From NCBI RefSeq assembly GCF_014698965.1, contig NZ_JACXAE010000072.1:1-64000 (forward strand): a DNA stretch of 64,000 bases, given 5' to 3'. This document shows, in pieces, positions 38,097 through 47,458 of the stretch (position 1 is its first letter; every line of letters starts with the position of its first letter). The notes below the pieces were generated by a model. The model searched no databases and was not told the origin of the DNA. It worked only from the letters and a program-made list of their open reading frames with translations. The DNA is from Iningainema tapete BLCC-T55 (GTDB taxonomy: Bacteria; Cyanobacteriota; Cyanobacteriia; Cyanobacteriales; Nostocaceae). The translations under genes and the position numbers were made by a program.

Positions 38097-39362
38097 ATGC
38101 TTGGGAAAATGAAGACTGGAAGACAGTCAAATACTAAAATCTTGTGTAAGCATGTAAAATCCTTAACTGTTGTATCAAACTGGAGTGCCTTTGTGGTTCA
38201 ATGGGAATCCAAGTATACAGGCTTTGCTGAACAAATTGTTAATGAGTCTAACCCCCCCAACAAAGTGAATATTCTTGGTGCAAATTCCGCTTTAACAAAA
38301 GCTAATGAAACCTCGCTTTTTTGGACAAACCAAAGCGTAAATTCTAGTTACAATTCTTTGATTTCTAGAACGTTACAAATTCAAGGTTCTATAGTGAATG
38401 GCTTTGATTCAGATGCGCCGAAAGTTTTAGTTGTTGACGATCATGCTGCCAGCCGCATGACTGCTGTAGCCCTTTTGGCGATGGAAGGCTACGAAGTCAT
38501 TGAAGCAGAAAGTGGTTTAAGAGCAGTAGAACTGGTGTCACAAAAACAACCCGATTTAATTTTGCTAGATGTGATGATGCCAGAAATGGATGGGTTTGAA
38601 GTTTGCCAATTGCTCAAGCAAAATGAGCATACTAGACTAATACCAGTAATTTTTATTACCGCATTGAATGATCGAAGAGCACGTATCCAAGGAATTGAAG
38701 TCGGAGCAGATGACTTTATTACCAAACCATTTGATCGTGTGGAACTAGCGGCACGGGTAAAGTCTTTAGTGCGCCAAAAGCGCTTAAATGAAGATCTAGA
38801 TCACGCTGAACAAGTTCTGTTTTCGATCGCCAGAGCAATTGAAAGTCGCGATCCCAATACAGGAGATCATTGTGAACGGTTAGTAAAACTTGGACAAGCT
38901 TTTGGTGAATATCTTAATTTCCCAAGACATCAAATTCGAGATTTGATGTGGGGCGGTTATCTACATGATATAGGTAAAGTCGGAATTCCTGATGCAGTAC
39001 TACTCAAGAAAGGCAAACTCACCTCCTCTGAGTGGGTAATTATGAGGCAGCATGTTCTGATTGGCGAAAAAATTTGCCAGCCATTACGCAGTATGCAAGG
39101 TGTAATTCCGATTATCCGTCATCATCACGAACGTTGGGATGGTTCTGGCTACCCTGACAAACTTGTCGGAAATGATATTCCCGTATTAGCACAAGTATTT
39201 CAATTAATTGACATTTTTGATGCTCTTACCAGCGAACGACCTTATAAAATAGCTTTTACCCCAACAGAAGCACTCAGTATAATGGCGGAAGAAACAGCAA
39301 AGGGTTGGCGCAATCCTAAATTAATGGAACAGTTTACAGAGTTCATTCAGGCATTTTGCTGA
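38097..39362 (+). CDS. response regulator with HD-GYP domain
   Basis: 421 residues. Residues 1-105 are an unassigned N-terminal extension without similarity I recognise. REC domain about 108-225: KVLVVDDHAASRMTAVALLA with acceptor Asp in LILLDVMMPEMDG (about 158) and Lys in DDFITKPFD. HD-GYP domain about 240-400: HD in YLHDIGKVGIPDAVLLKKG, then HHHERWDGSGYPDKL containing the GYP motif. HD-GYP proteins hydrolyse cyclic di-GMP, so this is likely a phosphorylation-controlled c-di-GMP phosphodiesterase. No kinase gene is adjacent; the real start may be further downstream than 38097. Confidence 0.9.
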   Translation: MLGKMKTGRQSNTKILCKHVKSLTVVSNWSAFVVQWESKYTGFAEQIVNESNPPNKVNILGANSALTKANETSLFWTNQSVNSSYNSLISRTLQIQGSIVNGFDSDAPKVLVVDDHAASRMTAVALLAMEGYEVIEAESGLRAVELVSQKQPDLILLDVMMPEMDGFEVCQLLKQNEHTRLIPVIFITALNDRRARIQGIEVGADDFITKPFDRVELAARVKSLVRQKRLNEDLDHAEQVLFSIARAIESRDPNTGDHCERLVKLGQAFGEYLNFPRHQIRDLMWGGYLHDIGKVGIPDAVLLKKGKLTSSEWVIMRQHVLIGEKICQPLRSMQGVIPIIRHHHERWDGSGYPDKLVGNDIPVLAQVFQLIDIFDALTSERPYKIAFTPTEALSIMAEETAKGWRNPKLMEQFTEFIQAFC

Positions 39363-39461
39363 CTGCGCTGAATTCATTCATATAGCTGATATCATGAATG
39401 AGCTTGGAATTAAAAATCACAAACTTATTCATTGCAATTCTCTCATCGCCAGTAGCTAAGT

Positions 39462-40811
39462 ATGGTAGTTGTAGCAATTTTAGCGGCAGGACGCGGGACG
39501 CGGATGAAATCAAACCTACCTAAGGTTTTACATTCTTTGGGTGGGCGATCGCTCATTGAACGAGTGCTCGATGGTGTCGAACCGCTATCGCCCACAAGGC
39601 AAATGCTGATTGTGGGATATCAGGCTCTAGAAGTGAAAGCAGCCTTGCAGTCAATTCCCAACTTAGAGTTTGTTGAACAAACTGCACAACTGGGAACAGG
39701 TCATGCGATCCAGCAATTACTCCCTCACTTACAGGGTTATACTGGTGATCTACTAGTATTATACGGAGACGTGCCGTTATTACGTACCGAAACCCTCAAG
39801 CAACTATTACTTATTCATCAAAAACATCAAAATTCTGCCACCATCCTCACCGCCCACATGGCAAATCCCAAAGGCTATGGACGGGTTTTTTGTAATGATG
39901 AAAATCTTGTGCAACAAATTATTGAAGACAAAGATTGCACAACTGAGCAAAAACAAAATCGTCGGATCAATGCCGGAATTTACTGCTTCCGCTGGCAAGA
40001 TTTAGAACTTGTCTTACCTAATTTACAGCCGAACAATGTTCAGAAAGAATACTACCTAACTGATGCTGTCAGTCACTTGTCGCCAGTAATGGCAGTGGAT
40101 GTGGAGGATAACCAAGAAATTCTGGGCATTAACGATCGCCTGCAACTAGCAACAGCATACTCCATTTTACTTCATCGAATCAAAGAAAAATGGATGGCGG
40201 AGGGTGTCACCTTGATTGACCCCACTAGCATTACCATTGATGACACAGTAGAAATACAATCAGATGTAATTATTGAACCCCAAACTCACCTACGTGGTAA
40301 AACCGTCATTCACACAGGGAGTCGCATCGGACCGGGGAGTTTAATTGAAGATAGCCAGATTGGTGAAAATGTCACAGTGTTGTATTCTGTGGTCAAAGAT
40401 AGTATTGTGCAGCCAGGAACCACGATTGGTCCCTACACTCATTTACGTGGGCGCGTACAAGTAGGCGCTGGTTGTCGTCTAGGTAATTTTGTCGAATTGA
40501 AAAATACTAAGTTAGGCGATCGCACTAACGTTGCCCATTTGTCCTACTTGGGAGATACCACGGCGGGGAACCGCGTGAATATTGGTGCTGGTACAATTAC
40601 TGCCAACTACGATGGCGTGAAAAAACACCCCACCAAGATTGGTGATAATACCAAAACTGGTGCTAATAGTGTTTTAGTTGCTCCCTTGACATTGGGAGAC
40701 AATGTTTATGTGGCAGCTGGTTCCACTGTTACAGAAGATGTCCCTGATGAAAGTCTTGTCATTGCCCGTGCCCGTCAAGTAGTAAAACCTGATTGGCAAT
40801 TGAAATCGTAG
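39462..40811 (+). CDS. glmU: bifunctional UDP-GlcNAc pyrophosphorylase / GlcN-1-P acetyltransferase
   Basis: 449 residues. N-terminal uridyltransferase: [34 protein letters not shown]-terminal left-handed beta-helix with hexapeptide repeats ([20 protein letters not shown] ... [20 protein letters not shown]) carrying acetyltransferase activity. It supplies UDP-GlcNAc for peptidoglycan and lipid A. Complete and of normal length. Convergent with the isoaspartyl peptidase, with a palindrome between. Confidence 0.97.
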   Translation: MVVVAILAAGRGTRMKSNLPKVLHSLGGRSLIERVLDGVEPLSPTRQMLIVGYQALEVKAALQSIPNLEFVEQTAQLGTGHAIQQLLPHLQGYTGDLLVLYGDVPLLRTETLKQLLLIHQKHQNSATILTAHMANPKGYGRVFCNDENLVQQIIEDKDCTTEQKQNRRINAGIYCFRWQDLELVLPNLQPNNVQKEYYLTDAVSHLSPVMAVDVEDNQEILGINDRLQLATAYSILLHRIKEKWMAEGVTLIDPTSITIDDTVEIQSDVIIEPQTHLRGKTVIHTGSRIGPGSLIEDSQIGENVTVLYSVVKDSIVQPGTTIGPYTHLRGRVQVGAGCRLGNFVELKNTKLGDRTNVAHLSYLGDTTAGNRVNIGAGTITANYDGVKKHPTKIGDNTKTGANSVLVAPLTLGDNVYVAAGSTVTEDVPDESLVIARARQVVKPDWQLKS

Positions 40812-40832
40812 AGACGTTCCGGCGGAACGTCT
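40812..40832. terminator. palindrome between convergent genes glmU and isoaspartyl peptidase
   Basis: AGACGTTCC-GGC-GGAACGTCT, starting right after the glmU stop and ending 4 bases before the stop of the opposite gene. It is a variant of the AGACGCCCC palindrome family and probably serves as a two-way terminator. Confidence 0.6.
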
Positions 40833-40835
40833 GTA

Positions 40836-41792
40836 CTACATTGTGCTGCCAACCTCTGTCCCAGCTGGAATTTCCAAAGTATCACCCATCTTGTCGCCGT
40901 CGTGATAAGCCGCAAGGAGGGCTTCACTAGTTTTTGCCCAAGCGATCGCACCCGATGCATCTAAAGCGATCGCTCCAAAATCTCGCTTGTGTTCGTGTGC
41001 TTCTGCAAACGAGCGCTGCATGGCATCCTTGAGCGACATTCCATCAGTAACACGCACCACAATCCGTGCTGCTAAACACTCATCTATAATGTCTTCTCCA
41101 ATACCAGTACAGCTGACTGCTGCATGTGCCGTAGCATAATTACCTGCAGGCATTGCCGAATCACTGACACGCCCAATCCGCTCAAATCCCTTACCACCCG
41201 TAGAAGTACCAGCAGCTAATCTTCCATAGGTGTCCAAAGCTACCACACCAATCGTACCGCGCCTCGCATTGCTGGTGGACAAAAGTTCTGCTTCTGCCAC
41301 CACACCCGCCATCGTGCGTTGAAAATTGTCCTGACGTTCTTTGATCCACTCTTGCAACCGCAACTCGGTTAAACCGTTGTAGCTAGGAATTTGCAACTCC
41401 CGTGCTAGTTCCGCCGCACCAAAATCTGACAAAACTCTATCTGGAGAGGTTTGGAGAAATTGCGCCAAGTCAATCGGATTTTTGATCCGCGAGACATTAA
41501 TCACGCCACTAAAACTTTGAGATGTGCTATCCATTAGGGAAGCACTCATGCGAATTTGTCCATCTGATTGCAGCACCGAACCAGTACCAGAATTAAAGCA
41601 GGGGTCATCTTCCAACATTTGACAACCCCGCACCACCGCCTCCTTGGCACTTACTCCTTCAAGTAGTAAAGAATACACTTCATCTACTATTGGATAGAGC
41701 GATCGGCGCACCGTCTCGACTCCTCCTTTACTTCTGAGGGAACTACCAGCCCCCCCATGAATAATTAATTTAGGTTGCACCTCGGTATCCAT
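40836..41792 (-). CDS. isoaspartyl peptidase / L-asparaginase (Ntn-hydrolase)
   Basis: 318 residues of the plant-type asparaginase family, made as a precursor that cuts itself before the catalytic Thr. N-terminus KLIIHGGAGSSLRSKG, then EDDPCFNSGTGSVL; the autocleavage site is in ARRGTIGVVALDTYGRLAAG (Thr about residue 179), followed by STGGKGFERIGRVSDSAMPG-like residues and VSCTGIGEDII. It removes isoaspartyl residues from damaged peptides and degrades asparagine; in cyanobacteria such enzymes also split the cyanophycin-derived dipeptide beta-Asp-Arg. Next upstream on the same strand is the DUF2256 gene. Confidence 0.93.
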   Translation of the reverse strand: MDTEVQPKLIIHGGAGSSLRSKGGVETVRRSLYPIVDEVYSLLLEGVSAKEAVVRGCQMLEDDPCFNSGTGSVLQSDGQIRMSASLMDSTSQSFSGVINVSRIKNPIDLAQFLQTSPDRVLSDFGAAELARELQIPSYNGLTELRLQEWIKERQDNFQRTMAGVVAEAELLSTSNARRGTIGVVALDTYGRLAAGTSTGGKGFERIGRVSDSAMPAGNYATAHAAVSCTGIGEDIIDECLAARIVVRVTDGMSLKDAMQRSFAEAHEHKRDFGAIALDASGAIAWAKTSEALLAAYHDGDKMGDTLEIPAGTEVGSTM

Positions 41793-41815
41793 TTCTGCTT
41801 TATGTTCTTTTAATT

Positions 41816-41995
41816 TCAGTAAGGGTTTGTTTGATTTGTTTCATTTTTAGCGTCAGAACGACGACGACGGCAACGCTCTGAGCAGTATTTCACATCATCC
41901 CAGCAATTCTCCCATTTCTTGCGCCAGGTAAAGGGGCGTTGACATACCGGACAAAGTTTTGTCGGCAAGTCAGATTTAGAACGAGAACGTGCCAT
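41816..41995 (-). CDS. DUF2256 small zinc-ribbon-like protein
   Basis: 59 residues from ATG 41995: [20 protein letters not shown], then [25 protein letters not shown]. Two Cys pairs (CPVC and CSERC plus a Cys in ENCW) form a probable zinc site. This is the DUF2256 pattern, a short basic protein often encoded near photolyase or cryptochrome-like genes elsewhere; here it is 24 bases upstream of the isoaspartyl peptidase. Function unknown, nucleic-acid binding suspected from the basic tail. Confidence 0.85.
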   Translation of the reverse strand: MARSRSKSDLPTKLCPVCQRPFTWRKKWENCWDDVKYCSERCRRRRSDAKNETNQTNPY

Positions 41996-42108
41996 ATCAA
42001 TAGTATGCACTTATCTGTGGAAGACAATTATAACTAGATTGTGGCAATTATGATGTAACTTTAGCAACTAATTGTGGAGACACGGATTTATCTGTGACAT
42101 CTTACTTT

Positions 42109-44967
42109 TTACTTATTGTTACTTGCTAACGGCAACACTAAGCGGCTAACTACCCTACCATCTGGTAATTGATAAAAATGTAACTCTCCATGTAGTTGTA
42201 GCATGAGTTTTTGGCAGATAGCTAAGTGCAAACCTAGTGGTTGATCGAGAGTAGAGGGAGCAAGCATATCTAATGGTGTATCTTGATGTAGTTCTGTTAG
42301 TAGTGCCGGGTTAATGATGCCATAGTCGGTGATGGACACCTCTAATAATTTTTCATCTAGACGACGACACCAGATATCAATTCTTCCCGCGTCAAGACTT
42401 CGCCCAGTTGCAGCAACCAACAATTCATATAGAACTAACTCAATTTTCACGCTGTCGCCAGTAATCAGTAATAAAGATTGTGGCGATGCATTAGCTGGCA
42501 AATCTGTTTGAGAGGATTTTTCTTCGTCACCTTGTAGCTGTTGTCCCAAACCATGCACACCGATCCACAACTTTCTTTGTTTGCGTAAATTTTCAATCCT
42601 TTCCAAGGTTCGTTTGAGCAAACTGGTTAATGGTATAGTTTCCCAGTTGATGTGTAACTGCCACTGCTCAAGTTTAAGTAATGCAGTCATTGAGGCGGTT
42701 GTATTATCTAACTGTCGCAGTAGTTGCTGATAGCGCACATGAGTAAGTTCATTTTTATGAATGTCCAATTCGTGCATTTGATCTACCAACATCGTTACAG
42801 TTCTTTGCATGTCTTCTAAACGTCGATGCTTGTACCAATTAAGCTGTCGTAATTCTTCAGTTGTCAAACAGAATTTTGAGCTAATTTGTAGCCATCGACG
42901 TGACCAAGCTAATTGACAAATTAAGGTTGTTGTGGCATCTAGACTCTGTTGTGACCACTGACGATCAAAAGAATCTGCTATAATCACCACACCCGTGGGT
43001 TGATAATGGACACTTGTGCGTAACGCCATCACCAAAATTTGTCCACTGTCGCCAATCAACCATTTTCTCGTAGGCTTTGGTAAATCATTCACTTTCAGTG
43101 TAAACATACCATCTGTGCCTAGCGCCCACTGAATCAGTGGCTCAGTTTCGAGTGAAATTGTCGCATCAGCAGCAATTATGAATTGACTATTGTCAATCAC
43201 ACCAGGTATTATTTTTGCAGTATTTTGACCAGGATACCACGCGATTAAGAGTGTTAAAGGACAGTTGAGATGTGAGGCTATTTGTTCTAGTGCTATACGT
43301 TCTAACTGTTGCAAGCTCATGGTCGAACTATGTGCCTGTTCCATAATGCGCAGGCATTGCTGAAAGCTGAGCAAGATTTTTTGCTGTTGCTCTGTCTGGC
43401 GATGCAGTTGCCATTGACGCACAACTACACCAATTTGTTGACTAACAACTTGTATCAGTTCCAATTCTTGTTTTGTCCAAGAGCGATTGATTTCTGTAGC
43501 GATGAGTAGCAGTACCTCTGGTGCGTTGCCTTGAGCGCAATTACTAATTAAAAGCGATCGCACCCCCTGCTCCAATAGCAAGGGATGCCAGTTAAACAAC
43601 CGCAAATCTTTTTCTAAATTCTCAATTCCCCAAGCTACAGCAGCCTGTTGCAAAAGCTGCCAGTCTAAATCATTGAGGGCATCAAAGGCAATTGTAATTT
43701 TGCGGCGCTCTTTAAGCTGGCTTTGGTAAAAAACTTGGTACTTATTTTGATCAGGATCGTACTGTAGTAGTAAAAACCGCGTAGCAGCAAGTTGCTCCAA
43801 TACTAAGATCGCACATTGGTGTAAAACAGACTCTAAATCATGATCACTATATATAGCTTGGACAATTTGGCTAGTTAGTTGAGCGTCAAGTTGAACTTTT
43901 TTGATTGTGGTTTCCATTCCTTCAGTAGGAACAACCAAGGAAATCAACTCCGCAGCACCCTTAACAAAATTTTTATCGGCATCTGTCCAGATTCGAGCGT
44001 CTTTGCCCTCTACTGCCAAAAAGCCGTACAAGTCATTTTGCCATATAATCGGAGCTGCCAAAAGCGATCGCGCAGATAGGCGATGTAGCAGCTTAATCGT
44101 AAAATCACTTTTTAGGGAACTGCGCCCATCTCCAATTGAGACAATTTGATTCACCGATAAAGCATAATAAAAGTCGCTTAACTCCTGCACTGTTATTCCT
44201 GCTACTGCTTGCTGATTGCTTGAGTTTGATACCATGTTGACGAGCTGATTACTCATGCGCAGCCAAAAATAGCGCTTTTCCCGCTCAAACCAGTAAATAT
44301 TTGTGCGCGTAGGCAAAACAAATTGATGGGTGGCTTTGATTGCTGCTTCTAGTCTTTGATCCAGGTTTCTCAGATTGCGCAAATTTTCTAGCAATCGTAA
44401 CAACGGCTCGTCAACACGCCTGGTTTGCTTATACTGCAAATCAATTTCTCCTTGATAAAGCACAGCGCCCAGTTCGCCCAAAACCATCATTAGTCTTGCT
44501 TTGGCATCACCATTAAGTAGGTAGCCCCAGCGTTGAGAGCCTAGTAACACCAAACCCAAACAGCGATCTTTATAACGAATTGGCAGAATAATCGTTCCTT
44601 GAATATCGTATTTTTTTGCTATTTCCTGCCATCCAACTGAGCGCATTTCTAGTCGTAAATCCGCTACACCCAAGGGACGCTGTTCAATCATTACTTGCTC
44701 TAGTAAATCCCCTGAGTTGAGAACTAATCTTTGTTGCAAAAAACTGGTATGATTACCTGGTATTACACCTCCTTTGCCAAATAATACGTGATTCAGGCGA
44801 TCGTACAGAGCAATCCAAATCAAGCTGTACTCGAACTGCTCTTTGAGATAGGCAATTGTAGTCTCTATCAAAACGTCAACATCATCCTCTTCTCGCAGAC
44901 TCTGGAGGACACGCCCTAAGGAAAGGATATGTTGTTCACTGGCTATAGGTTTTTGTGGCTGTCCCAT
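42109..44967 (-). CDS. multi-GAF sensor protein with degenerate histidine-kinase module
   Basis: About 952 residues from ATG 44967 (MGQPQKPIASEQHILSLGRV). A longer frame upstream would only translate a palindromic repeat at 44999-45037, so it is rejected. Several GAF-like domains lie in tandem (about 20-185, 210-355, 380-530, 560-720). A helical DHp-like region (RRLEDMQRTVTMLVDQMHEL) lacks the usual H-E/D motif, and the ATPase part is degenerate: the N box is IELVLYELLVAATG without the key Asn, the G1 box reads DYGIINPALL. It probably senses signals through GAF ligands without kinase activity. Function unknown. Confidence 0.8.
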   Translation of the reverse strand: MGQPQKPIASEQHILSLGRVLQSLREEDDVDVLIETTIAYLKEQFEYSLIWIALYDRLNHVLFGKGGVIPGNHTSFLQQRLVLNSGDLLEQVMIEQRPLGVADLRLEMRSVGWQEIAKKYDIQGTIILPIRYKDRCLGLVLLGSQRWGYLLNGDAKARLMMVLGELGAVLYQGEIDLQYKQTRRVDEPLLRLLENLRNLRNLDQRLEAAIKATHQFVLPTRTNIYWFEREKRYFWLRMSNQLVNMVSNSSNQQAVAGITVQELSDFYYALSVNQIVSIGDGRSSLKSDFTIKLLHRLSARSLLAAPIIWQNDLYGFLAVEGKDARIWTDADKNFVKGAAELISLVVPTEGMETTIKKVQLDAQLTSQIVQAIYSDHDLESVLHQCAILVLEQLAATRFLLLQYDPDQNKYQVFYQSQLKERRKITIAFDALNDLDWQLLQQAAVAWGIENLEKDLRLFNWHPLLLEQGVRSLLISNCAQGNAPEVLLLIATEINRSWTKQELELIQVVSQQIGVVVRQWQLHRQTEQQQKILLSFQQCLRIMEQAHSSTMSLQQLERIALEQIASHLNCPLTLLIAWYPGQNTAKIIPGVIDNSQFIIAADATISLETEPLIQWALGTDGMFTLKVNDLPKPTRKWLIGDSGQILVMALRTSVHYQPTGVVIIADSFDRQWSQQSLDATTTLICQLAWSRRWLQISSKFCLTTEELRQLNWYKHRRLEDMQRTVTMLVDQMHELDIHKNELTHVRYQQLLRQLDNTTASMTALLKLEQWQLHINWETIPLTSLLKRTLERIENLRKQRKLWIGVHGLGQQLQGDEEKSSQTDLPANASPQSLLLITGDSVKIELVLYELLVAATGRSLDAGRIDIWCRRLDEKLLEVSITDYGIINPALLTELHQDTPLDMLAPSTLDQPLGLHLAICQKLMLQLHGELHFYQLPDGRVVSRLVLPLASNNK

Positions 44968-44998
44968 CTGTTGAAAAATTTTGACTGCGTGGATGCGT

Positions 44999-45037
44999 GG
45001 ATTGTGGAGACGCCCCACCGGGGCGTCTCCACAATCC
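44999..45037. repeat. long palindrome just upstream of the GAF gene
   Basis: GGATTGTGGAGACGCCCC and GGGGCGTCTCCACAATCC-type arms (17-18 bp) around a tiny ACC loop. Same family as 12689-12717; here it lies between the GAF protein start and pyrD. Confidence 0.8.
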
Positions 45038-45148
45038 AAAATAGAAATAGAATGCCTGTTAATATTAAGATGCCCAAAAAAGAACTAAAAATTAAGCGTT
45101 TGCTTAATCCCTAGTACTAATCTAAAATCTCAAATCGGTAAAGCTAAA

Positions 45149-46279
45149 TTGGATATTTATCAAGTTTTTCTTCGTCCGCTTTTGTTTAATGTGGTAAAGG
45201 CAGATCCAGAGTGGCTGCACTCTTCAACGATTCGCAGTTTAAGCTGGTTAGGAAATAGCGTCAGCCCAACTACTAGCTGGGTGAAGAATCGTTTGGTGCA
45301 GTCTTTGTGTCTTGATGATGAGCGTCTGAAACAAAATTTGTTTGGGTTACACTTTCCCAATCCTGTAGGTTTGGCGGCTGGGTTTGATAAGGATGGTTTA
45401 GCTACTTCAATTTGGTCAAATCTTGGTTTTGGCTTTGCGGAGGTGGGAACTGTAACTTTTCATGCACAACCAGGGAATCCGCCGCCTCGATTGTTTCGCT
45501 TACCTTTGGATCGAGCAGCCCTCAACCGTATGGGTTTTAATAATTGTGGTGCGCAAGCAATGGCGGCTCATTTAACAAAACTTAACCAGGAGTTAATGTC
45601 AATACCTATAGGTATAAATTTAGGTAAGTCAAAAGTTACGCCACTGGAACTTGCTTTTGAAGATTATCTGGAAAGTTTTCGCCTGCTTAAGAATTGTGGT
45701 GACTATTTTGTCGTTAATGTATCTTCCCCGAATACGCCTGGATTGCGATCGCTTCAAAATGCCGCGATGCTCGGTTCGATTTTGTCTGCCTTGCAACAGG
45801 AAAATACTGCACAAAAACCTTTGTTTGTCAAGATAGCACCCGATTTGGAATGGGAAGCGATCGCGGAAATTATCTCCCTGGCTACAAATTATCAATTGGC
45901 TGGAATTATTGCCACTAACACCACTATCCGCCGGGATGAACTTAATACTCGTACTTTACCACAAACTGGTAAATCTGTCAAGGAAGAAGCAGGTGGTATA
46001 AGTGGTGAGCCATTACGCGATCGCTCCACCGAAGTAATTCGCTTTATTTGGCAGAAAACTCAAGGGCAAATGCCAATCATTGGCGTTGGTGGTATTTTTA
46101 CTCCTCGTGATGCATGGGAGAAAATTACTGCAGGTGCAAGCTTGATCCAAGTTTACACTGGTTGGATTTACGAAGGTCCACTGATGGTACGCCGTATTCT
46201 TGAGGGTTTACTGGTTCTATTAAAACAAAACGGATTAAGTTCTATTTCTGAAGCTGTAGGCAAACAAGTAAAAAGTTAA
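45149..46279 (+). CDS. pyrD: quinone-dependent dihydroorotate dehydrogenase (class 2)
   Basis: 376 residues from a TTG start. N-terminal membrane-association helices: [23 protein letters not shown]-barrel motifs: [49 protein letters not shown], the catalytic-Ser stretch [16 protein letters not shown], and [30 protein letters not shown]. It oxidises dihydroorotate to orotate in pyrimidine synthesis with quinone as acceptor at the membrane. Complete. Convergent with the next gene. Confidence 0.95.
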   Translation: MDIYQVFLRPLLFNVVKADPEWLHSSTIRSLSWLGNSVSPTTSWVKNRLVQSLCLDDERLKQNLFGLHFPNPVGLAAGFDKDGLATSIWSNLGFGFAEVGTVTFHAQPGNPPPRLFRLPLDRAALNRMGFNNCGAQAMAAHLTKLNQELMSIPIGINLGKSKVTPLELAFEDYLESFRLLKNCGDYFVVNVSSPNTPGLRSLQNAAMLGSILSALQQENTAQKPLFVKIAPDLEWEAIAEIISLATNYQLAGIIATNTTIRRDELNTRTLPQTGKSVKEEAGGISGEPLRDRSTEVIRFIWQKTQGQMPIIGVGGIFTPRDAWEKITAGASLIQVYTGWIYEGPLMVRRILEGLLVLLKQNGLSSISEAVGKQVKS

Positions 46280-46292
46280 AAGAAATTTCTAT

Positions 46293-47030
46293 TTACTTTT
46301 TACTTTCAGCTTCTTCAAGTGGGAAAAACTCCTTTGTTTGTCGGGAGTATTTCCAAGCAATACCATCTGGATCTTTATTGCGGCTCCATTCAGGAAAATC
46401 TGGGTCATCTCGCCTTTTGTATACTGTACTGGAATAAACATTTAAGCGTTTGGCAAGCTCGGATTGAATCAGAGAACCAAACATTAACTGTTTCTCCAGA
46501 GGTAGTTTTACCTCCTGTTGGGTTGAGTGTGTTGGTAATTCAGTTTCAGTTTCTGGATCTGGCTCTTGTTTGGGAGGTGGAGCTAGAAGTGGCAAGGCAT
46601 TCGTAGGAACAGAATGAGACATAAGTTCTTTTGGTGGCTCACTACTGTCAAGTATGCTGCCTAGAGTACTAGCAGTAAGAAAGTAGTAAACTGAGCTTCC
46701 ATCTTCTGAATCAAGGGAACGGGCACCAAACTCTACTGCTTTAGTGTCGAGATACCGTTTTGCCCTCTCTCCCGTAAAATTGCCCTTGATTGCCAAATCC
46801 ATTGGCGTAATCCTGCCTTGGTTTTCCCGAATTAGTTGATGGAAAGTCGGGTTAACGGCACGACACCACTTTTGCCATTGATATTGCTGCCAAATGTTAA
46901 AAGCCAAGACTAGCAAAATTGACGCTAGCCAAATCCGCCAAGTAGCAACCAGGAAAATAATCAAAAACGAGATTGGCAAAAGTAGAACGAGAAAACCTTT
47001 GCCATAGCTTTCTATTGTTTTTTCACTCAT
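46293..47030 (-). CDS. membrane-anchored protein with C-terminal HTH-like region
   Basis: 245 residues from ATG 47030 (MSEKTIESYGKGF). Two close hydrophobic segments (FLVLLLPISFLIIFLVATW, IWLASILLVLAFNIW) anchor the N-terminus. A cytosolic segment with ITPMDLAIKGNFTGERAKRY resembles a small helix-turn-helix. A Pro/Glu-rich linker (PPPKQEPDPETETELP) leads to a C-terminal region QSELAKRLNVYSSTVYKRRD ... AWKYSRQTKEFFPLEE, also HTH-like. I know similar cyanobacterial proteins only as hypothetical. A membrane-tethered regulator is a reasonable but unproven guess. It lies divergent from the Y RNA-like genes. Confidence 0.7.
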   Translation of the reverse strand: MSEKTIESYGKGFLVLLLPISFLIIFLVATWRIWLASILLVLAFNIWQQYQWQKWCRAVNPTFHQLIRENQGRITPMDLAIKGNFTGERAKRYLDTKAVEFGARSLDSEDGSSVYYFLTASTLGSILDSSEPPKELMSHSVPTNALPLLAPPPKQEPDPETETELPTHSTQQEVKLPLEKQLMFGSLIQSELAKRLNVYSSTVYKRRDDPDFPEWSRNKDPDGIAWKYSRQTKEFFPLEEAESKK

Positions 47031-47156
47031 GCGATTTTTGCCCAAGTGATTTATTGGAAAATAATATTATCTTGGCAAAAATTGGGACATTTGTTTGTAG
47101 CTTTTGTCTATTTGCCCAAATTTTTTCCTGGCAAACGCTCTATGGAAAAATGCGCT

Positions 47157-47189
47157 AGAAACCCGGTTTCTTGAAGAAACCGGGTTTCT
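47157..47189. repeat. perfect palindrome AGAAACCCGGTTTC
   Basis: A 14-bp perfect stem (AGAAACCCGGTTTC / GAAACCGGGTTTCT) with loop TTGAA, a common repeat in cyanobacterial intergenic DNA. A degenerate relative lies at 52322-52365. It sits between the membrane protein gene and the Y RNA promoter. Confidence 0.8.
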
Positions 47190-47241
47190 CCTCGCTTAAA
47201 TACCCTTAACTGAAGCAACCAAAAAATTTTTCTCAACCTAC

Positions 47242-47270
47242 TTGACACTTGGTAATACATATACTACATT
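47242..47270 (+). promoter_or_regulatory. predicted sigma-70-type promoter of the tRNA-like genes
   Basis: A perfect -35 box TTGACA (47242-47247), 17-base spacer, and a TACATT -10 box (47265-47270). Transcription would begin around 47277, about 18 bases before the first tRNA-like RNA. No promoter of similar quality is seen between the two RNA genes or before the Ro gene, so co-transcription is likely. Confidence 0.55.
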
Positions 47271-47294
47271 AATAATACAAGCTACAAATTCCTG

Positions 47295-47416
47295 TGGTGG
47301 GTAGCTCAGTGGTAGAGCGCTTAAACATCCTTGTTCAACCCTTGCCTGCAAAGGACGAAGAATGAGGGTTATCGATTTGGGATCGAGAGGTCGCGGGTTC
47401 AAATCCCGCCCCACTA
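47295..47416 (+). ncRNA. YrlA-like Y RNA / tRNA mimic 1, tRNA-Pro(UGG)-like cloverleaf with 51-nt insert
   Basis: Acceptor TGGTGGG/CCCACTA (7 bp), TA linker, D arm GCTC-AGTGGTA-GAGC, and T arm GCGGG-TTCAAAT-CCCGC are canonical. The anticodon arm is CTCGA-TTTGGGA-TCGAG (anticodon TGG), but its 5' strand is split after CT (47320-47321) by a 51-nt insert at 47322-47372. The insert has a small hairpin AACA-TCCT-TGTT and a second stem-loop AACCCTTG ... TGAGGGTT capped by CCT-GCAA-AGG followed by ACGAAG. The segment GACGAAG resembles the Ro-binding motif I recall for bacterial Y RNAs (GNCGAANG-type). CCA is not encoded. Position upstream of a Ro60 gene supports a Y RNA identity. Confidence 0.75.
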
Positions 47417-47458
47417 CACCTATTAATTTAAATAAAATCCAAAATCCAAAATTCCATG

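Noticed and set aside
44968-45039. Longer start for the GAF protein
   Set aside because: The extra codons translate the palindrome at 44999-45037, so the ATG at 44967 is preferred.
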